From a virus: a stretch of 40,888 nucleotides of DNA. Location of the stretch: positions 1 through 40,888 of IMG/VR virus record IMGVR_UViG_3300044615_000186. One strand, written 5' to 3'. Under the pieces are notes generated by a model. It was not told the origin of the DNA, did not search any database, and saw only the letters and a program-made list of their open reading frames with translations. Shown here in pieces: positions 1 to 7,085 of the stretch. Every line of letters begins with the position of its first letter. Within the stretch, counting starts at the first letter, position 1. The position numbers and the translations under genes were made by a program.

Positions 1-260
1 TTAAACGCATCATTGATCTCTGCCAATGTGAGTTTTCCATCGTCCAAAAAAGCCCTTGCAAGCCTTTCAATAACGGTGGCTACGCCTAATAGACCCGCAA
101 GCATAACTGCCTGGACTGTATCAATTCCTACTACTGCTCCAGCACCAAGTACTGATAGACCAGAAGCAGCGAACACTGCTACGATACGCATCAAGACATT
201 TGTCAAAGCCTTTTGTGGGTGCTCCTTCTTAGGAGGCTCTACTATTTTTTTAGTTGCCAT
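1..260 (-). CDS. holin-like membrane protein with EF-hand-like tail (partial, 3' end outside window)
   Basis: The reading frame starts at the ATG at 258-260, preceded by AAGGAGG, and stays open to the window edge, so the C-terminus is missing by at least the stop codon. The 86 visible residues have a basic, proline-containing N-terminus (MATKKIVEPPKK) and a hydrophobic central region of one or two membrane segments (about residues 24-62). They end in an acidic stretch, LDDGKLTLAEINDAF, that resembles an EF-hand loop. Small membrane proteins with this tail are common near lysis genes of Gram-positive phages and are usually annotated as holins. It follows the 68-residue membrane protein by two bases, so the two are probably co-translated. 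The holin role is inference; no endolysin is visible here. Confidence 0.6.
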   Translation of the reverse strand, partial: MATKKIVEPPKKEHPQKALTNVLMRIVAVFAASGLSVLGAGAVVGIDTVQAVMLAGLLGVATVIERLARAFLDDGKLTLAEINDAF

Positions 261-262
261 AT

Positions 263-469
263 TTAGTCCTCCTTTCTTAGCGGGATTGTAATAAGCCAAA
301 TTACTGTTGTTATTAATACTGCAATACCAACAATGTCTCTGGCTGATCCTGTTAATGTTAACCAAGCAATAAAGAAGCCAAGGAGGGTAAATGCTTGAGC
401 AATTATTTCCAAACCTGCATCTTTAAGCCATGTGAAGAATCCCTTCACAACCTTTTTTATTATTTTCAT
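263..469 (-). CDS. small two-helix membrane protein, candidate holin
   Basis: This 68-residue protein has a basic amphipathic N-terminus (MKIIKKVVKGFFTWLKDAG) followed by two hydrophobic segments, roughly residues 21-41 and 45-62. It ends with a short charged tail (PLRKED). The size and topology fit a class II holin. The start is well supported by GAGGAGG about five bases upstream. It lies directly downstream of the exported PA14 protein and two bases upstream of a second holin-like gene. A holin/antiholin pair, or a holin with a membrane accessory protein, is plausible, but the sequence does not show which is which. The family assignment rests on topology and position only. Confidence 0.6.
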   Translation of the reverse strand: MKIIKKVVKGFFTWLKDAGLEIIAQAFTLLGFFIAWLTLTGSARDIVGIAVLITTVIWLITIPLRKED

Positions 470-471
470 TC

Positions 472-2709
472 TTACCTCCTCATCCCAATCATCATGTTGG
501 CAATCTGTGAAACAATGATTACTGGAATAATGACTTCTTGGGCTTTCTCTCTCTGATCATCTGTCATATCGCTACCTAATTCAGAGAAATTAGATAGTAA
601 TTCTGCTACATCTACATCAAGCACTGCCCCAATTGGATCTGCTAAAAATGCTTCTGTTTGTACTTCTGTTACTGCATCTGCTAATGTAAATGGCATTGGT
701 GTATCCCCTGCTGATTCTGCTCTGTCAGTAAACTCAACAAATGCTTCAGCAAGTGCTGGGTTAGACTTCATCTGCTCAGCAATCTCTGCAACTTCTGACG
801 GCTTAATACCAAGGTCTTCTGCAACTTCTACTTTTGCTTCTTGCGTCAATGCTTTAAGGGTTTGACTTACTGCTGTGACTTGTTCAGCAGAAAGTGTAAC
901 TAATTTGTTGTCCTTGCTTGTAAGGTTAGCAATAACTCCAGACAAATCTTCTACTGTTCCTGTACCCTTTTCAGGAATAAGTTCTGCTAAAACCTCATCT
1001 TTAACTTCTACATCTGGCTCAGTCCATGGGTTTTCTTCAGGCTCAGGATCTGGTCCTGGTTCTGGTGAGGGTTCAGGCGTAGGCTCTTCTGTGGGTTCCT
1101 CAGTAGGCTCTGTAGTTGGTTCTGTAGTTGGTTCTGGGTCTGGTGTAGGTTCTACTGTAGGTTCAGGAGTTGGTTCCTCTGTAGGTTCCTCTGTAGGCTT
1201 TGGGGATGGCTTTGGCGTAGGAGTAGGCTTTGTTTCCTCTGTAGGCTTTGGAGTTGGAGTTGGAGTTGGCTCTTCTGTTGGTTCAGGGCTTGGTTCCTCT
1301 GTAGGCTCTTCTGTAGGCTCTTCTGTAGGCTCTTCTGTAGGTTCTTCTGTAGGTTCTTCTGTAGGCTTAGGACTTGGTTCAGGGCTTGTTTCTGGAGTTG
1401 GTTCTGGAGTAGGCTGATTGGCTGCAGCGTTGGCTGCTGCTTGAGCAATGGCAGACTGAATTTCTCTTTGTAGTTGCTCATCATAGTAACGCCATGCATC
1501 ATCAATAGCATTATTTAAATCAGTTATTGATTGATTATATATTTGTATTTTGCTATTCTTTAACTCTAAAGCATCTTCTGTATCTGCAACGGCATCAAGA
1601 TGTTCCTGTGTCTTAGTTTGCAAAACCTGATTCATTGATGACAGTGTTGCATTCTCAGAGTTGTATACGCTTAGTTTGTCATTGTATACTGCCAATTTAT
1701 TGTTATAGTTTGTTTGTGCTATATCCTTTGCTGCAACAGCATCATTGTAAGCATTTATCTGTGCTTGGGTTGGTCCTGATCCAGAGGAAAATGTATTAAG
1801 ATTACAACTAAAGTTTTGTCCCCATACTCTTGGATTTCCAGCATAGTCACAACCTGCTCCAGTCCATCCACCAGGAATTGCCCATCCAAGATGATAAGAT
1901 CCTGGTCCTCCACCGTTATACCACCAAATCTCTACACTCAATGTTTTGTCTTCGCTAACATCATATACTGGTGAATAATCGCTCCAATTAGTTCCTTGCT
2001 CTACCCAGTTATCAACAGCAAGTTGCCCGTCTACATACATTCTAAATCCATCATCTGTATATCCTGCAAAATATGTTGATGTGAACCAAGACGGTACTGT
2101 TATTTGACCAGTGAACTTAACTATAAAGTTTTCGTATCTGTTACCACAAACTGGTAGTTGCATGTGGCTTGAGTTCCAGGTGCCAGAACAAAGCACAGAT
2201 CCTGGGGTAGCAACATTACCCTGTCTAACAAGAGTATAAACAGTGTATGCCAAACCTGTTCCTCCAGCAGCCTGCATATTTGATTGAGTGGTTTGAACAT
2301 TAATATTGGCTATGCTTAGTGCATCTTGAGCATCATTCTTTTCTTCAAGAGCGTTGTCTTTATGTTCAAGGGCCAAGGCTACTGTGGCTGTCTGACCATC
2401 CACATTTGACTGGGCAAGGTTCTTTGCTTCTAAGGCTGTGGCTTCTGCCTCTACTGCATCTTCATGAGCATCATGGGCATCATCTTTAAGTTCCTTCGCA
2501 TTTGTGGCTGAGGCAAACTTATTTTCTGCTATCTCTATAAGATCTATAAAGTCATCTTGGTAACCAAGGTCATCTACGCTATCGTTAAGTTCCTGTATTT
2601 CTTGGGCTGCAACAGTTAGAGGGTCGTCAGAGTGTGCACCTTCTGGGGAGATAATAAGCCAGCCAAACGCTAAAAGTGTGGCTGATAGTATGCGTATTAG
2701 TTTTTTAAT
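472..2709 (-). CDS. exported PA14-domain surface protein with Pro/Thr/Glu-rich spacer; probable ATT start
   Basis: The frame is open for 745 codons if it starts at the ATT at 2707-2709. An in-frame TAA lies just upstream and a purine-rich AAGGGGGAAAGGT precedes it. The first canonical start, GTG at 2401-2403, would discard a clear Sec signal peptide (residues 1-27: two lysines, a hydrophobic core, then A-H-S before the predicted cut). Domains in order: helical coiled-coil segment (about 30-150), PA14/GLEYA-like lectin fold (about 154-302, with FAGYTDDGFRMYVDG and LSVEIWWYNGGG), second coiled coil (about 314-432), Pro/Thr/Glu-rich spacer with tandem PTEE repeats (about 433-562), globular domain, and a hydrophobic C-terminus ending in Met-Arg-Arg (about 725-745). 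The plan resembles a Gram-positive cell-surface protein. Sugar binding is possible. Whether it acts on the infected cell or the virion is not shown. Confidence 0.75.
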   Translation of the reverse strand: MKKLIRILSATLLAFGWLIISPEGAHSDDPLTVAAQEIQELNDSVDDLGYQDDFIDLIEIAENKFASATNAKELKDDAHDAHEDAVEAEATALEAKNLAQSNVDGQTATVALALEHKDNALEEKNDAQDALSIANINVQTTQSNMQAAGGTGLAYTVYTLVRQGNVATPGSVLCSGTWNSSHMQLPVCGNRYENFIVKFTGQITVPSWFTSTYFAGYTDDGFRMYVDGQLAVDNWVEQGTNWSDYSPVYDVSEDKTLSVEIWWYNGGGPGSYHLGWAIPGGWTGAGCDYAGNPRVWGQNFSCNLNTFSSGSGPTQAQINAYNDAVAAKDIAQTNYNNKLAVYNDKLSVYNSENATLSSMNQVLQTKTQEHLDAVADTEDALELKNSKIQIYNQSITDLNNAIDDAWRYYDEQLQREIQSAIAQAAANAAANQPTPEPTPETSPEPSPKPTEEPTEEPTEEPTEEPTEEPTEEPSPEPTEEPTPTPTPKPTEETKPTPTPKPSPKPTEEPTEEPTPEPTVEPTPDPEPTTEPTTEPTEEPTEEPTPEPSPEPGPDPEPEENPWTEPDVEVKDEVLAELIPEKGTGTVEDLSGVIANLTSKDNKLVTLSAEQVTAVSQTLKALTQEAKVEVAEDLGIKPSEVAEIAEQMKSNPALAEAFVEFTDRAESAGDTPMPFTLADAVTEVQTEAFLADPIGAVLDVDVAELLSNFSELGSDMTDDQREKAQEVIIPVIIVSQIANMMIGMRR
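1293..1366 (-). repeat. 12-bp tandem repeats encoding PTEE units
   Basis: The plus strand shows about six near-identical 12-base units of the type CTTCTGTAGGCT. On the minus strand they encode consecutive Pro-Thr-Glu-Glu units inside the exported PA14 protein. More diverged PTP, PEP and KPT units extend the repeat region on both sides (about 1020-1410). Units match at the nucleotide level, so copy number can change by slippage. The encoded stretch is probably an extended spacer. Confidence 0.85.
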
Positions 2710-2725
2710 TTACCTTTCCCCCTTG

Positions 2726-2740
2726 CAGACGAGATGTCTG
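2726..2740 (-). promoter_or_regulatory. small hairpin in 5' leader of the PA14 gene
   Basis: CAGAC at 2726-2730 pairs with GTCTG at 2736-2740 around a five-base loop. On the minus strand this small stem-loop sits between the candidate promoter at 2749-2757 and the purine-rich ribosome binding region before the ATT start. It could affect initiation at a rare start codon or stabilise the leader. The stem is only five base pairs, so a chance match is possible. Confidence 0.35.
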
Positions 2741-2748
2741 ATAAGGTT

Positions 2749-2757
2749 ATTATATCA
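2749..2757 (-). promoter_or_regulatory. extended -10 promoter TGATATAAT
   Basis: The minus strand reads TGA-TATAAT, a perfect -10 hexamer with the TGN extension. It lies about 40 bases upstream of the ATT start of the PA14 gene and just downstream of the terminator at 2769-2801. No convincing -35 box is visible at 16-18 bases, as expected for extended -10 promoters. The same nine bases occur at 39673-39681, also just after a terminator. Confidence 0.5.
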
Positions 2758-2768
2758 TTTTATTGCAC

Positions 2769-2801
2769 AAAAAAGGGGCTACCATTATTGGCAACCCCTT
2801 T
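2769..2801 (-). terminator. rho-independent terminator after the secreted Ig-like/coiled-coil protein
   Basis: On the minus strand AAAGGGG (2795-2801) pairs with CCCCTTT (2772-2778), with an inner GCC/GGT pairing that shortens the loop. A run of T residues follows immediately (A-run at 2769-2774 on the plus strand). It lies 14 bases after the stop codon of the gene ending at 2815. Confidence 0.8.
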
Positions 2802-2814
2802 AGTGTTGGATTAA

Positions 2815-4251
2815 TTACTTAACCAGAGCGACCTTTGCTCGTGGATTCTTCTTGTTCCACTGAGTAGCCAACTTGTTAAATGCAGCCTTCATAGACTTAA
2901 TCGCTGCAGCATTATCTGCAGTCAACTTAGCAATCTGTGCATCCTTAGCAAGAAGAGCAGCATCTGATGCAGTCTTTGCATCTGCAAGTGCCTTTGCACC
3001 CGCTACCTTCTCTGTTGCTACAGCATCTGCAACTGCCTTATCTGCAGCAGCCTTTGCATCTGCAATTGCCTTATCTGATGTAGCCTTTAGATCAGCAAGT
3101 GCCTTGGCATGTGAAGCCTTTAGTTCTGCAAGTTCTGCAGTAAGTGTTGCAAGTGAAGCATTCGCTGCTTCCAAGTCCAACTTGAACTGTGCAATAATCT
3201 TATCTGCAGCAACGCCTGCATCTGCAAGTGCCTTTAGAGCGCTTGCTTCTGCCTTCTTTGCATCAGTTGCTTCTGCTGTTGCCTTTACTAGGTCAGCATT
3301 GGCCTTTGCTAGGCTTTCTGCAAGTGCAGACTTTGCCTTAACCTCTGCCTCTAGTTGAGCCTTTGTTGAAGCGTGTGCAGCCTTTTCAGCAGCAAGTGCA
3401 GCCTTTTCAGCAGCAAGTTCTGATACTAGATCACGAACTGAAATCTCTGCGAATGGAGCAAGTGTTGGAGCAGTCAAACCAACTACTGCTGCTGCAACTG
3501 CATCTGTTGATGTTGTTGGAGCAAATGTAATTAGTGAGCGTGTTCCTGTTGTTGGAAGAGTAGCCTTAAAGGTTGCTGTTCCAAAATCTGTTAGTGTAGC
3601 ACCAGTTGTTACTGTTGCTGTATCCATAACTGCTGTTGAAGCAAATACAGTTGCTGTAATTGACTTACCAGATACCTTGTTGCCAAATGCATCTGTTGCA
3701 GTTACAACGATGTCTTGCTTTGTACCAGCAGCACCTGTTGTAGGTGCAGAAACTGATAGATTATTAATTAGACCAGCAGTACCCTGTACATAGTATGTTA
3801 CCGTTACTGGACCATTTGTAACTACAACTGTTCCAATTGCTGTTGTCTTTGTGTAGACATAGAATGTTGCTGTTGTTCCTGTACCAGTTGCAACTGTCAA
3901 AGATGATGATCCTGATGTTGCTCCTACTGGTGCAGCAGTTGAGTGTAGTGCAGATACGATTGTTGCATTTGTTGAAGTTGCAGTAACTGATGTTCCTGCT
4001 ACTACTGTTGCTACGATCTGAACAACGTCTGTATTGTCAACAGTGTTGTCTGCAGGTACTGGACGTACGATTGCAGTCGTTAGCGCTGTTCCAGCAGTTG
4101 CTGGCGTGTCATATCCTGCGCCACCTGTTTTTGCGGCATTCCATGTGGATGCTACAACTGACATGGTGTTAGCACTTGCAGGTGTTGCTACCATTGTGCC
4201 CAAAGTCATGGCTGCAACCACGGCTAGTGCGATTTTCTTGAATGAATTCAT
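2815..4251 (-). CDS. secreted protein with Ig-like domain and long alanine-rich coiled coil
   Basis: The 478-residue product starts with a textbook Sec signal peptide (MNSFKKIALAVVAAMTLGT, cut predicted after ATPASA at residue 27). A Thr/Ala/Val-rich beta region follows. Residues 163-255 look like a bacterial Ig-like (invasin/Big) domain: DIVVTATDAFGNKVSGK is the typical strand-turn-strand pattern. Residues 271-455 form a long coiled coil rich in Ala, Lys and Glu. The C-terminus is short and basic (WNKKNPRAKVALVK). The start is set by AAGGAG ten bases before the ATG. A strong terminator follows the gene, suggesting high expression as its own unit. It resembles host-type cell-envelope proteins rather than known virion parts, so it may be acquired from a host. 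Function is unknown; I infer a role at the infected cell surface. Confidence 0.7.
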   Translation of the reverse strand: MNSFKKIALAVVAAMTLGTMVATPASANTMSVVASTWNAAKTGGAGYDTPATAGTALTTAIVRPVPADNTVDNTDVVQIVATVVAGTSVTATSTNATIVSALHSTAAPVGATSGSSSLTVATGTGTTATFYVYTKTTAIGTVVVTNGPVTVTYYVQGTAGLINNLSVSAPTTGAAGTKQDIVVTATDAFGNKVSGKSITATVFASTAVMDTATVTTGATLTDFGTATFKATLPTTGTRSLITFAPTTSTDAVAAAVVGLTAPTLAPFAEISVRDLVSELAAEKAALAAEKAAHASTKAQLEAEVKAKSALAESLAKANADLVKATAEATDAKKAEASALKALADAGVAADKIIAQFKLDLEAANASLATLTAELAELKASHAKALADLKATSDKAIADAKAAADKAVADAVATEKVAGAKALADAKTASDAALLAKDAQIAKLTADNAAAIKSMKAAFNKLATQWNKKNPRAKVALVK

Positions 4252-4268
4252 TCGGTATTTCTCCTTAT

Positions 4269-6065
4269 TTATAGTGTTTTTAGTCTGTCCAAATAGTCTT
4301 TTATCTCTTCTATTTGGCTAGGTTTATATTGTATCACATTGCGACTTTCCAGGTCAAATTGCTCCTCTGGAGTCTTTGGTCTGTCCTTAAAGGTGTGAAC
4401 CTCTACTTCAGTGTCTATATTTTTTGGAGTATGTGATATTGCCCCAAATATTGCTCCACACACAGCATCAGCCAAGTCCTTTGACTTTTTGCGGGGGTGG
4501 TCAACTCTATCATTTTTCATAATCTTTAACTGTGTTAGTTCATCAAACAATAAATCAATTGCAGGCATAGCAAGTCTTTCCTCATATACGAGCATAGCCA
4601 TATCTTCATAATGCTTCTTGGCAACAGAAACAGTATCAGTTTTCATTCCTACCTGCTTCAACTCATTCTGAATATCAAAAGATTGCCAACGGTCAAAGGA
4701 AACCATGCCGATATCAAACCCAAGTCGTCTAAGATTCTGAATCCACTGCTTTACTTCAGACAGATTAACTGGCCCCTCTACCTTTGGCTCCCACCACGCT
4801 ACTGCATCTACTACAACTATTGGTGCTACCTGTTCGTAGTTATTGATGACTTGGATGTTTACCCATTTTTCCACATGTGCAATAGCAACAGCACACTTAT
4901 CGTGTTTTTGTGCAAGGTCAGCGTGAACATAGTACTTCTTTGTTGGATCTGGCTTAAATGATTCATCAAATCTTTTAAATGTATCTACAGGATTTCTTAA
5001 TGTCATGCATGATCTAACCTTGTCTGCCTGTTTAAAGAATGCATCAGAAGCAAATGTTGGTACGCAAGCAAAGCGCATCATGGCATCTCCAAGGTCTGTC
5101 ATGAATGCAATCATAAAATCATCAATCTTTCTTGTAGGATTTACTTCCCACGTTGGTCTTTTTAATGCAAATACTCCAGGATATTTGTATGATGTGATTT
5201 GATCTTCATCCCACGAAATTTCAAACGTGTTGTCTGCGCTATCTTCTGGAAGCAATGGGTTAATTATAAACTTATGTGTTCTTTCTATGACTTCTTTTTC
5301 AGCAACAACATCATCATATCTTTCTGAAATAAAGTCGCCTGGATATCTTGGAAAGGATAGAAGAACTACCTTGCCTAAGTCAGGGAAGCGAGAGTCTACT
5401 GATCCACGGAAAGCCTTATAGATATTATCAGCAGTCTTTCCCTGTTCGTTGCCTGTTCCAACCTCAGATGCAAAACCAGAAATCTCATCAAGTACTGCAA
5501 GCAAAAGGTTTAAACCTTCGTGTGATTCTCTTTCTGAGTGACCAGAATAAACAGTGATTGATTTATCAAACTCAACAGAGTCTGCTTTTGCATTATACTT
5601 TCCTGCAAACCACGGAGATCTTTCAATCTTTGATTTAAATCCTTTAAAAAAAACATTCTTTGCCTGTTGTGCGTTAATAGCAACATTGATTAGGTCAATA
5701 GCATCTCCAGATGGCTTACCGAAATACTTTGCTGGGTCTTTAAGGCATAGAAGTTTGTATACAATGTAGGAGCATGCTACGGTTGAAGTAAAGTCTTTTC
5801 CAGATCCCTTGCCAAGTTGCAGGATGATTTCATTTTTTGTGTACTTGTTGTAGTACTGAGAACCCTTCTCTTCACCCATTATGTTGATCAGATCTTCTTT
5901 ACGATAGATCTGGCTCATTGCCTCAACAATATCGTACTGAATATCAGACAGTGGTGGCTGCCCTAGATATGCTTCGCCTTCAACAAATGTTCTTGCATCT
6001 ACGGGTGTCTCTTCAAAATGATCATCCTGAAGTGCCTCAAGAAACTCATTGAACATCGTGGACAA
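4269..6065 (-). CDS. terL: terminase large subunit
   Basis: This is the packaging motor: an ATPase that pumps DNA into the prohead and a nuclease that cuts the concatemer. In the 598 residues the Walker A-like loop is LGKGSGKDFTS (84-94) and Walker B is LLAVLDEISGF (188-198, with D193 and E194). The C-terminal RNase H-like nuclease has acidic residues at D383 (YVHADLAQ), D458 (VSFDRW) and the KDLADA segment near 529-534. I take the TTG at 6063-6065 as the start because GAGGTG lies seven bases upstream; the internal ATG at 6054-6056 is too far from it. The gene overlaps the small-subunit candidate by 20 bases, which suggests translational coupling. Confidence 0.92.
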   Translation of the reverse strand: MSTMFNEFLEALQDDHFEETPVDARTFVEGEAYLGQPPLSDIQYDIVEAMSQIYRKEDLINIMGEEKGSQYYNKYTKNEIILQLGKGSGKDFTSTVACSYIVYKLLCLKDPAKYFGKPSGDAIDLINVAINAQQAKNVFFKGFKSKIERSPWFAGKYNAKADSVEFDKSITVYSGHSERESHEGLNLLLAVLDEISGFASEVGTGNEQGKTADNIYKAFRGSVDSRFPDLGKVVLLSFPRYPGDFISERYDDVVAEKEVIERTHKFIINPLLPEDSADNTFEISWDEDQITSYKYPGVFALKRPTWEVNPTRKIDDFMIAFMTDLGDAMMRFACVPTFASDAFFKQADKVRSCMTLRNPVDTFKRFDESFKPDPTKKYYVHADLAQKHDKCAVAIAHVEKWVNIQVINNYEQVAPIVVVDAVAWWEPKVEGPVNLSEVKQWIQNLRRLGFDIGMVSFDRWQSFDIQNELKQVGMKTDTVSVAKKHYEDMAMLVYEERLAMPAIDLLFDELTQLKIMKNDRVDHPRKKSKDLADAVCGAIFGAISHTPKNIDTEVEVHTFKDRPKTPEEQFDLESRNVIQYKPSQIEEIKDYLDRLKTL

Positions 6066-6582
6066 CTGTAATCACCTCGTTGTCTTTTGCAAATGCAGAA
6101 AGCCTACGCATAATTTCATCACGAACCTGGGGATACTCTGAGGCAATGTCTTTTAAAATTAACACAAGAATCTCTTGACGCTTTTCAATTTCCATCATCT
6201 CTTCGGCAAGTTCCTTATTCTCAAGCAGACCAGCCTTCTGAAGCATATCAATACGCTTAGACTCAATGTCCATTACAAGTTTAATGGCAGCAGTTTTTGC
6301 ACTAAGATTGTTGGTCATTGATGCTTCATCGATAACTTCGTATGTACGAGAAACCAATTTGCTGTAATGTGTATCTGCTGCAGCAAGTGCTTCCTTAGCA
6401 CGAGCACGAATTGCATCGTTTGCAGATGCCATAACCTTCCACTCATTGATAAGTGTGACAACCTTTTGTCGTGGTATTGAGAGTTGCTTAGAGATAACTG
6501 TTGGATCATTGCCCTTAAGGTATTCCTCTACCACTTGATTTACTTGGTCAAGATGTTTAACTAGGTCATCTTCAGTTGACAT
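6046..6582 (-). CDS. probable terminase small subunit
   Basis: The product has 178 residues and lies immediately upstream of terL, overlapping it. Residues 17-51 contain a helix-turn-helix-like segment (DPTVISKQLSIPRQKVVTLI) that would bind the packaging site. A long helical, charged region follows (about 60-160), as expected for the oligomerisation core of small terminases. AGAAGGC precedes the ATG by about four bases. The assignment combines position, size and the N-terminal HTH; sequence identity to a known family is not obvious to me. Confidence 0.7.
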   Translation of the reverse strand: MSTEDDLVKHLDQVNQVVEEYLKGNDPTVISKQLSIPRQKVVTLINEWKVMASANDAIRARAKEALAAADTHYSKLVSRTYEVIDEASMTNNLSAKTAAIKLVMDIESKRIDMLQKAGLLENKELAEEMMEIEKRQEILVLILKDIASEYPQVRDEIMRRLSAFAKDNEVITVVHDVQ

Positions 6583-6814
6583 ACTTGCCTTCTAGTCTGT
6601 TTATTTCATCTTTAATATAAAAGATTGCTTTCTCTAAATCCTGAATTGTTTTTGATTCATCCTTAATTCCTGCTCGCCACAAATACTTAAATGCATTTCC
6701 TATATTAAAGTTACGGTGTCTTGTAATTTGAATGCACTCTACTCCAGAAGGATCTGTTGTATAGTGCGCTGGATGGTTGACTTGATCAACTGTTATGTTC
6801 AAACTTTCACTCAT
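6572..6814 (-). CDS. DUF3310 (SaV-like) protein
   Basis: This 80-residue protein carries the DUF3310 signature: VNHPAHY near the N-terminus, then an ECIQ segment and GNAFKYLWRAGIKD, followed by a helix with LEKAIFYIKDE. The family is widespread in phages and small, and its biochemical role is not established; a link to nucleotide metabolism has been suggested. I chose the ATG at 6812-6814, which overlaps the stop of the small upstream membrane gene. An in-frame ATG at 6832 would add six residues but has no ribosome site. It overlaps the terminase small-subunit start by 11 bases. Confidence 0.85.
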   Translation of the reverse strand: MSESLNITVDQVNHPAHYTTDPSGVECIQITRHRNFNIGNAFKYLWRAGIKDESKTIQDLEKAIFYIKDEINRLEGKYVN

Positions 6815-6929
6815 CTTCATCATCCATTTCAAATGTATCTGGCATTCCCTTTAGGGTTAAAGTTGCATATGAGATACCAACTGCTGCCACAAGTGACAAT
6901 ATAAACAAAATATACTTAATCTTTTTCAT
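6807..6929 (-). CDS. 40-residue single-pass membrane protein
   Basis: This very short gene reads MKKIKYILFILSLVAAVGIS, then a short segment ending in a strongly acidic tail (DTFEMDDEDE). Residues 6-24 form one membrane helix with a basic cytoplasmic start. AAGGAA lies about ten bases upstream. It is joined to the HTH gene before it by an ATGA overlap and overlaps the DUF3310 gene by eight bases, which supports real translation. Function is unknown. Small helix-plus-acidic-tail proteins of this kind occur in other actinobacterial phages, as far as I recall. Confidence 0.65.
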   Translation of the reverse strand: MKKIKYILFILSLVAAVGISYATLTLKGMPDTFEMDDEDE

Positions 6930-7081
6930 CGCTTTGATTTCCTTAATCCAAATTTAGCAAGATAAACATAGATAGTCTCTAAAGAGCATCCACATTCCTT
7001 TGCAATCTCTTCTGGTGTTTTTTTATCCATAAGATACCTCTTACGCATAAAGGTTTCACTTGTATATAGTTTAGCAGCCAT
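6926..7081 (-). CDS. small helix-turn-helix DNA-binding protein
   Basis: The 51-residue product (from ATG 7079-7081, four bases after the glycosyltransferase stop) is nearly all a helix-turn-helix: TPEEIAKECGCSLETIYVYL resembles the HTH of sigma-region-4 or resolvase type. The tail is basic (LRKSKR). A longer reading from TTG at 7117 is possible but would sit within the upstream gene; AGGAG at about 7095 fits neither perfectly. It is likely a small regulator or a packaging or recombination accessory protein; nothing identifies its target. Confidence 0.6.
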   Translation of the reverse strand: MAAKLYTSETFMRKRYLMDKKTPEEIAKECGCSLETIYVYLAKFGLRKSKR

Positions 7082-7085
7082 AATG

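Noticed and set aside
13-291. Plus-strand open frame at the left edge
   Set aside because: It lies opposite two overlapping minus-strand membrane protein genes with good ribosome sites, and its composition is that of a shadow frame.
1293-1366. Possible CRISPR-like repeat
   Set aside because: Units are 12 bases, tandem without spacers and encode PTEE in frame, so they are coding repeats.
875-1417. Plus-strand Gly/Ser/Val-rich open frame
   Set aside because: It is the antisense of the Pro/Thr/Glu repeat region; the repeats keep several frames open by chance.
2873-3358. Plus-strand Ala/Ser-rich open frame
   Set aside because: It is the antisense of the alanine-rich coiled coil of the secreted protein.
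4252-4300. Promoter for the secreted protein (TATAAA with TTGGAC upstream)
   Set aside because: The spacing between the two boxes is only about 13 bases and there is no TGN extension.
6815-6832. Upstream ATG for the DUF3310 gene
   Set aside because: It has no ribosome site, and the added residues are not part of the family's usual start.
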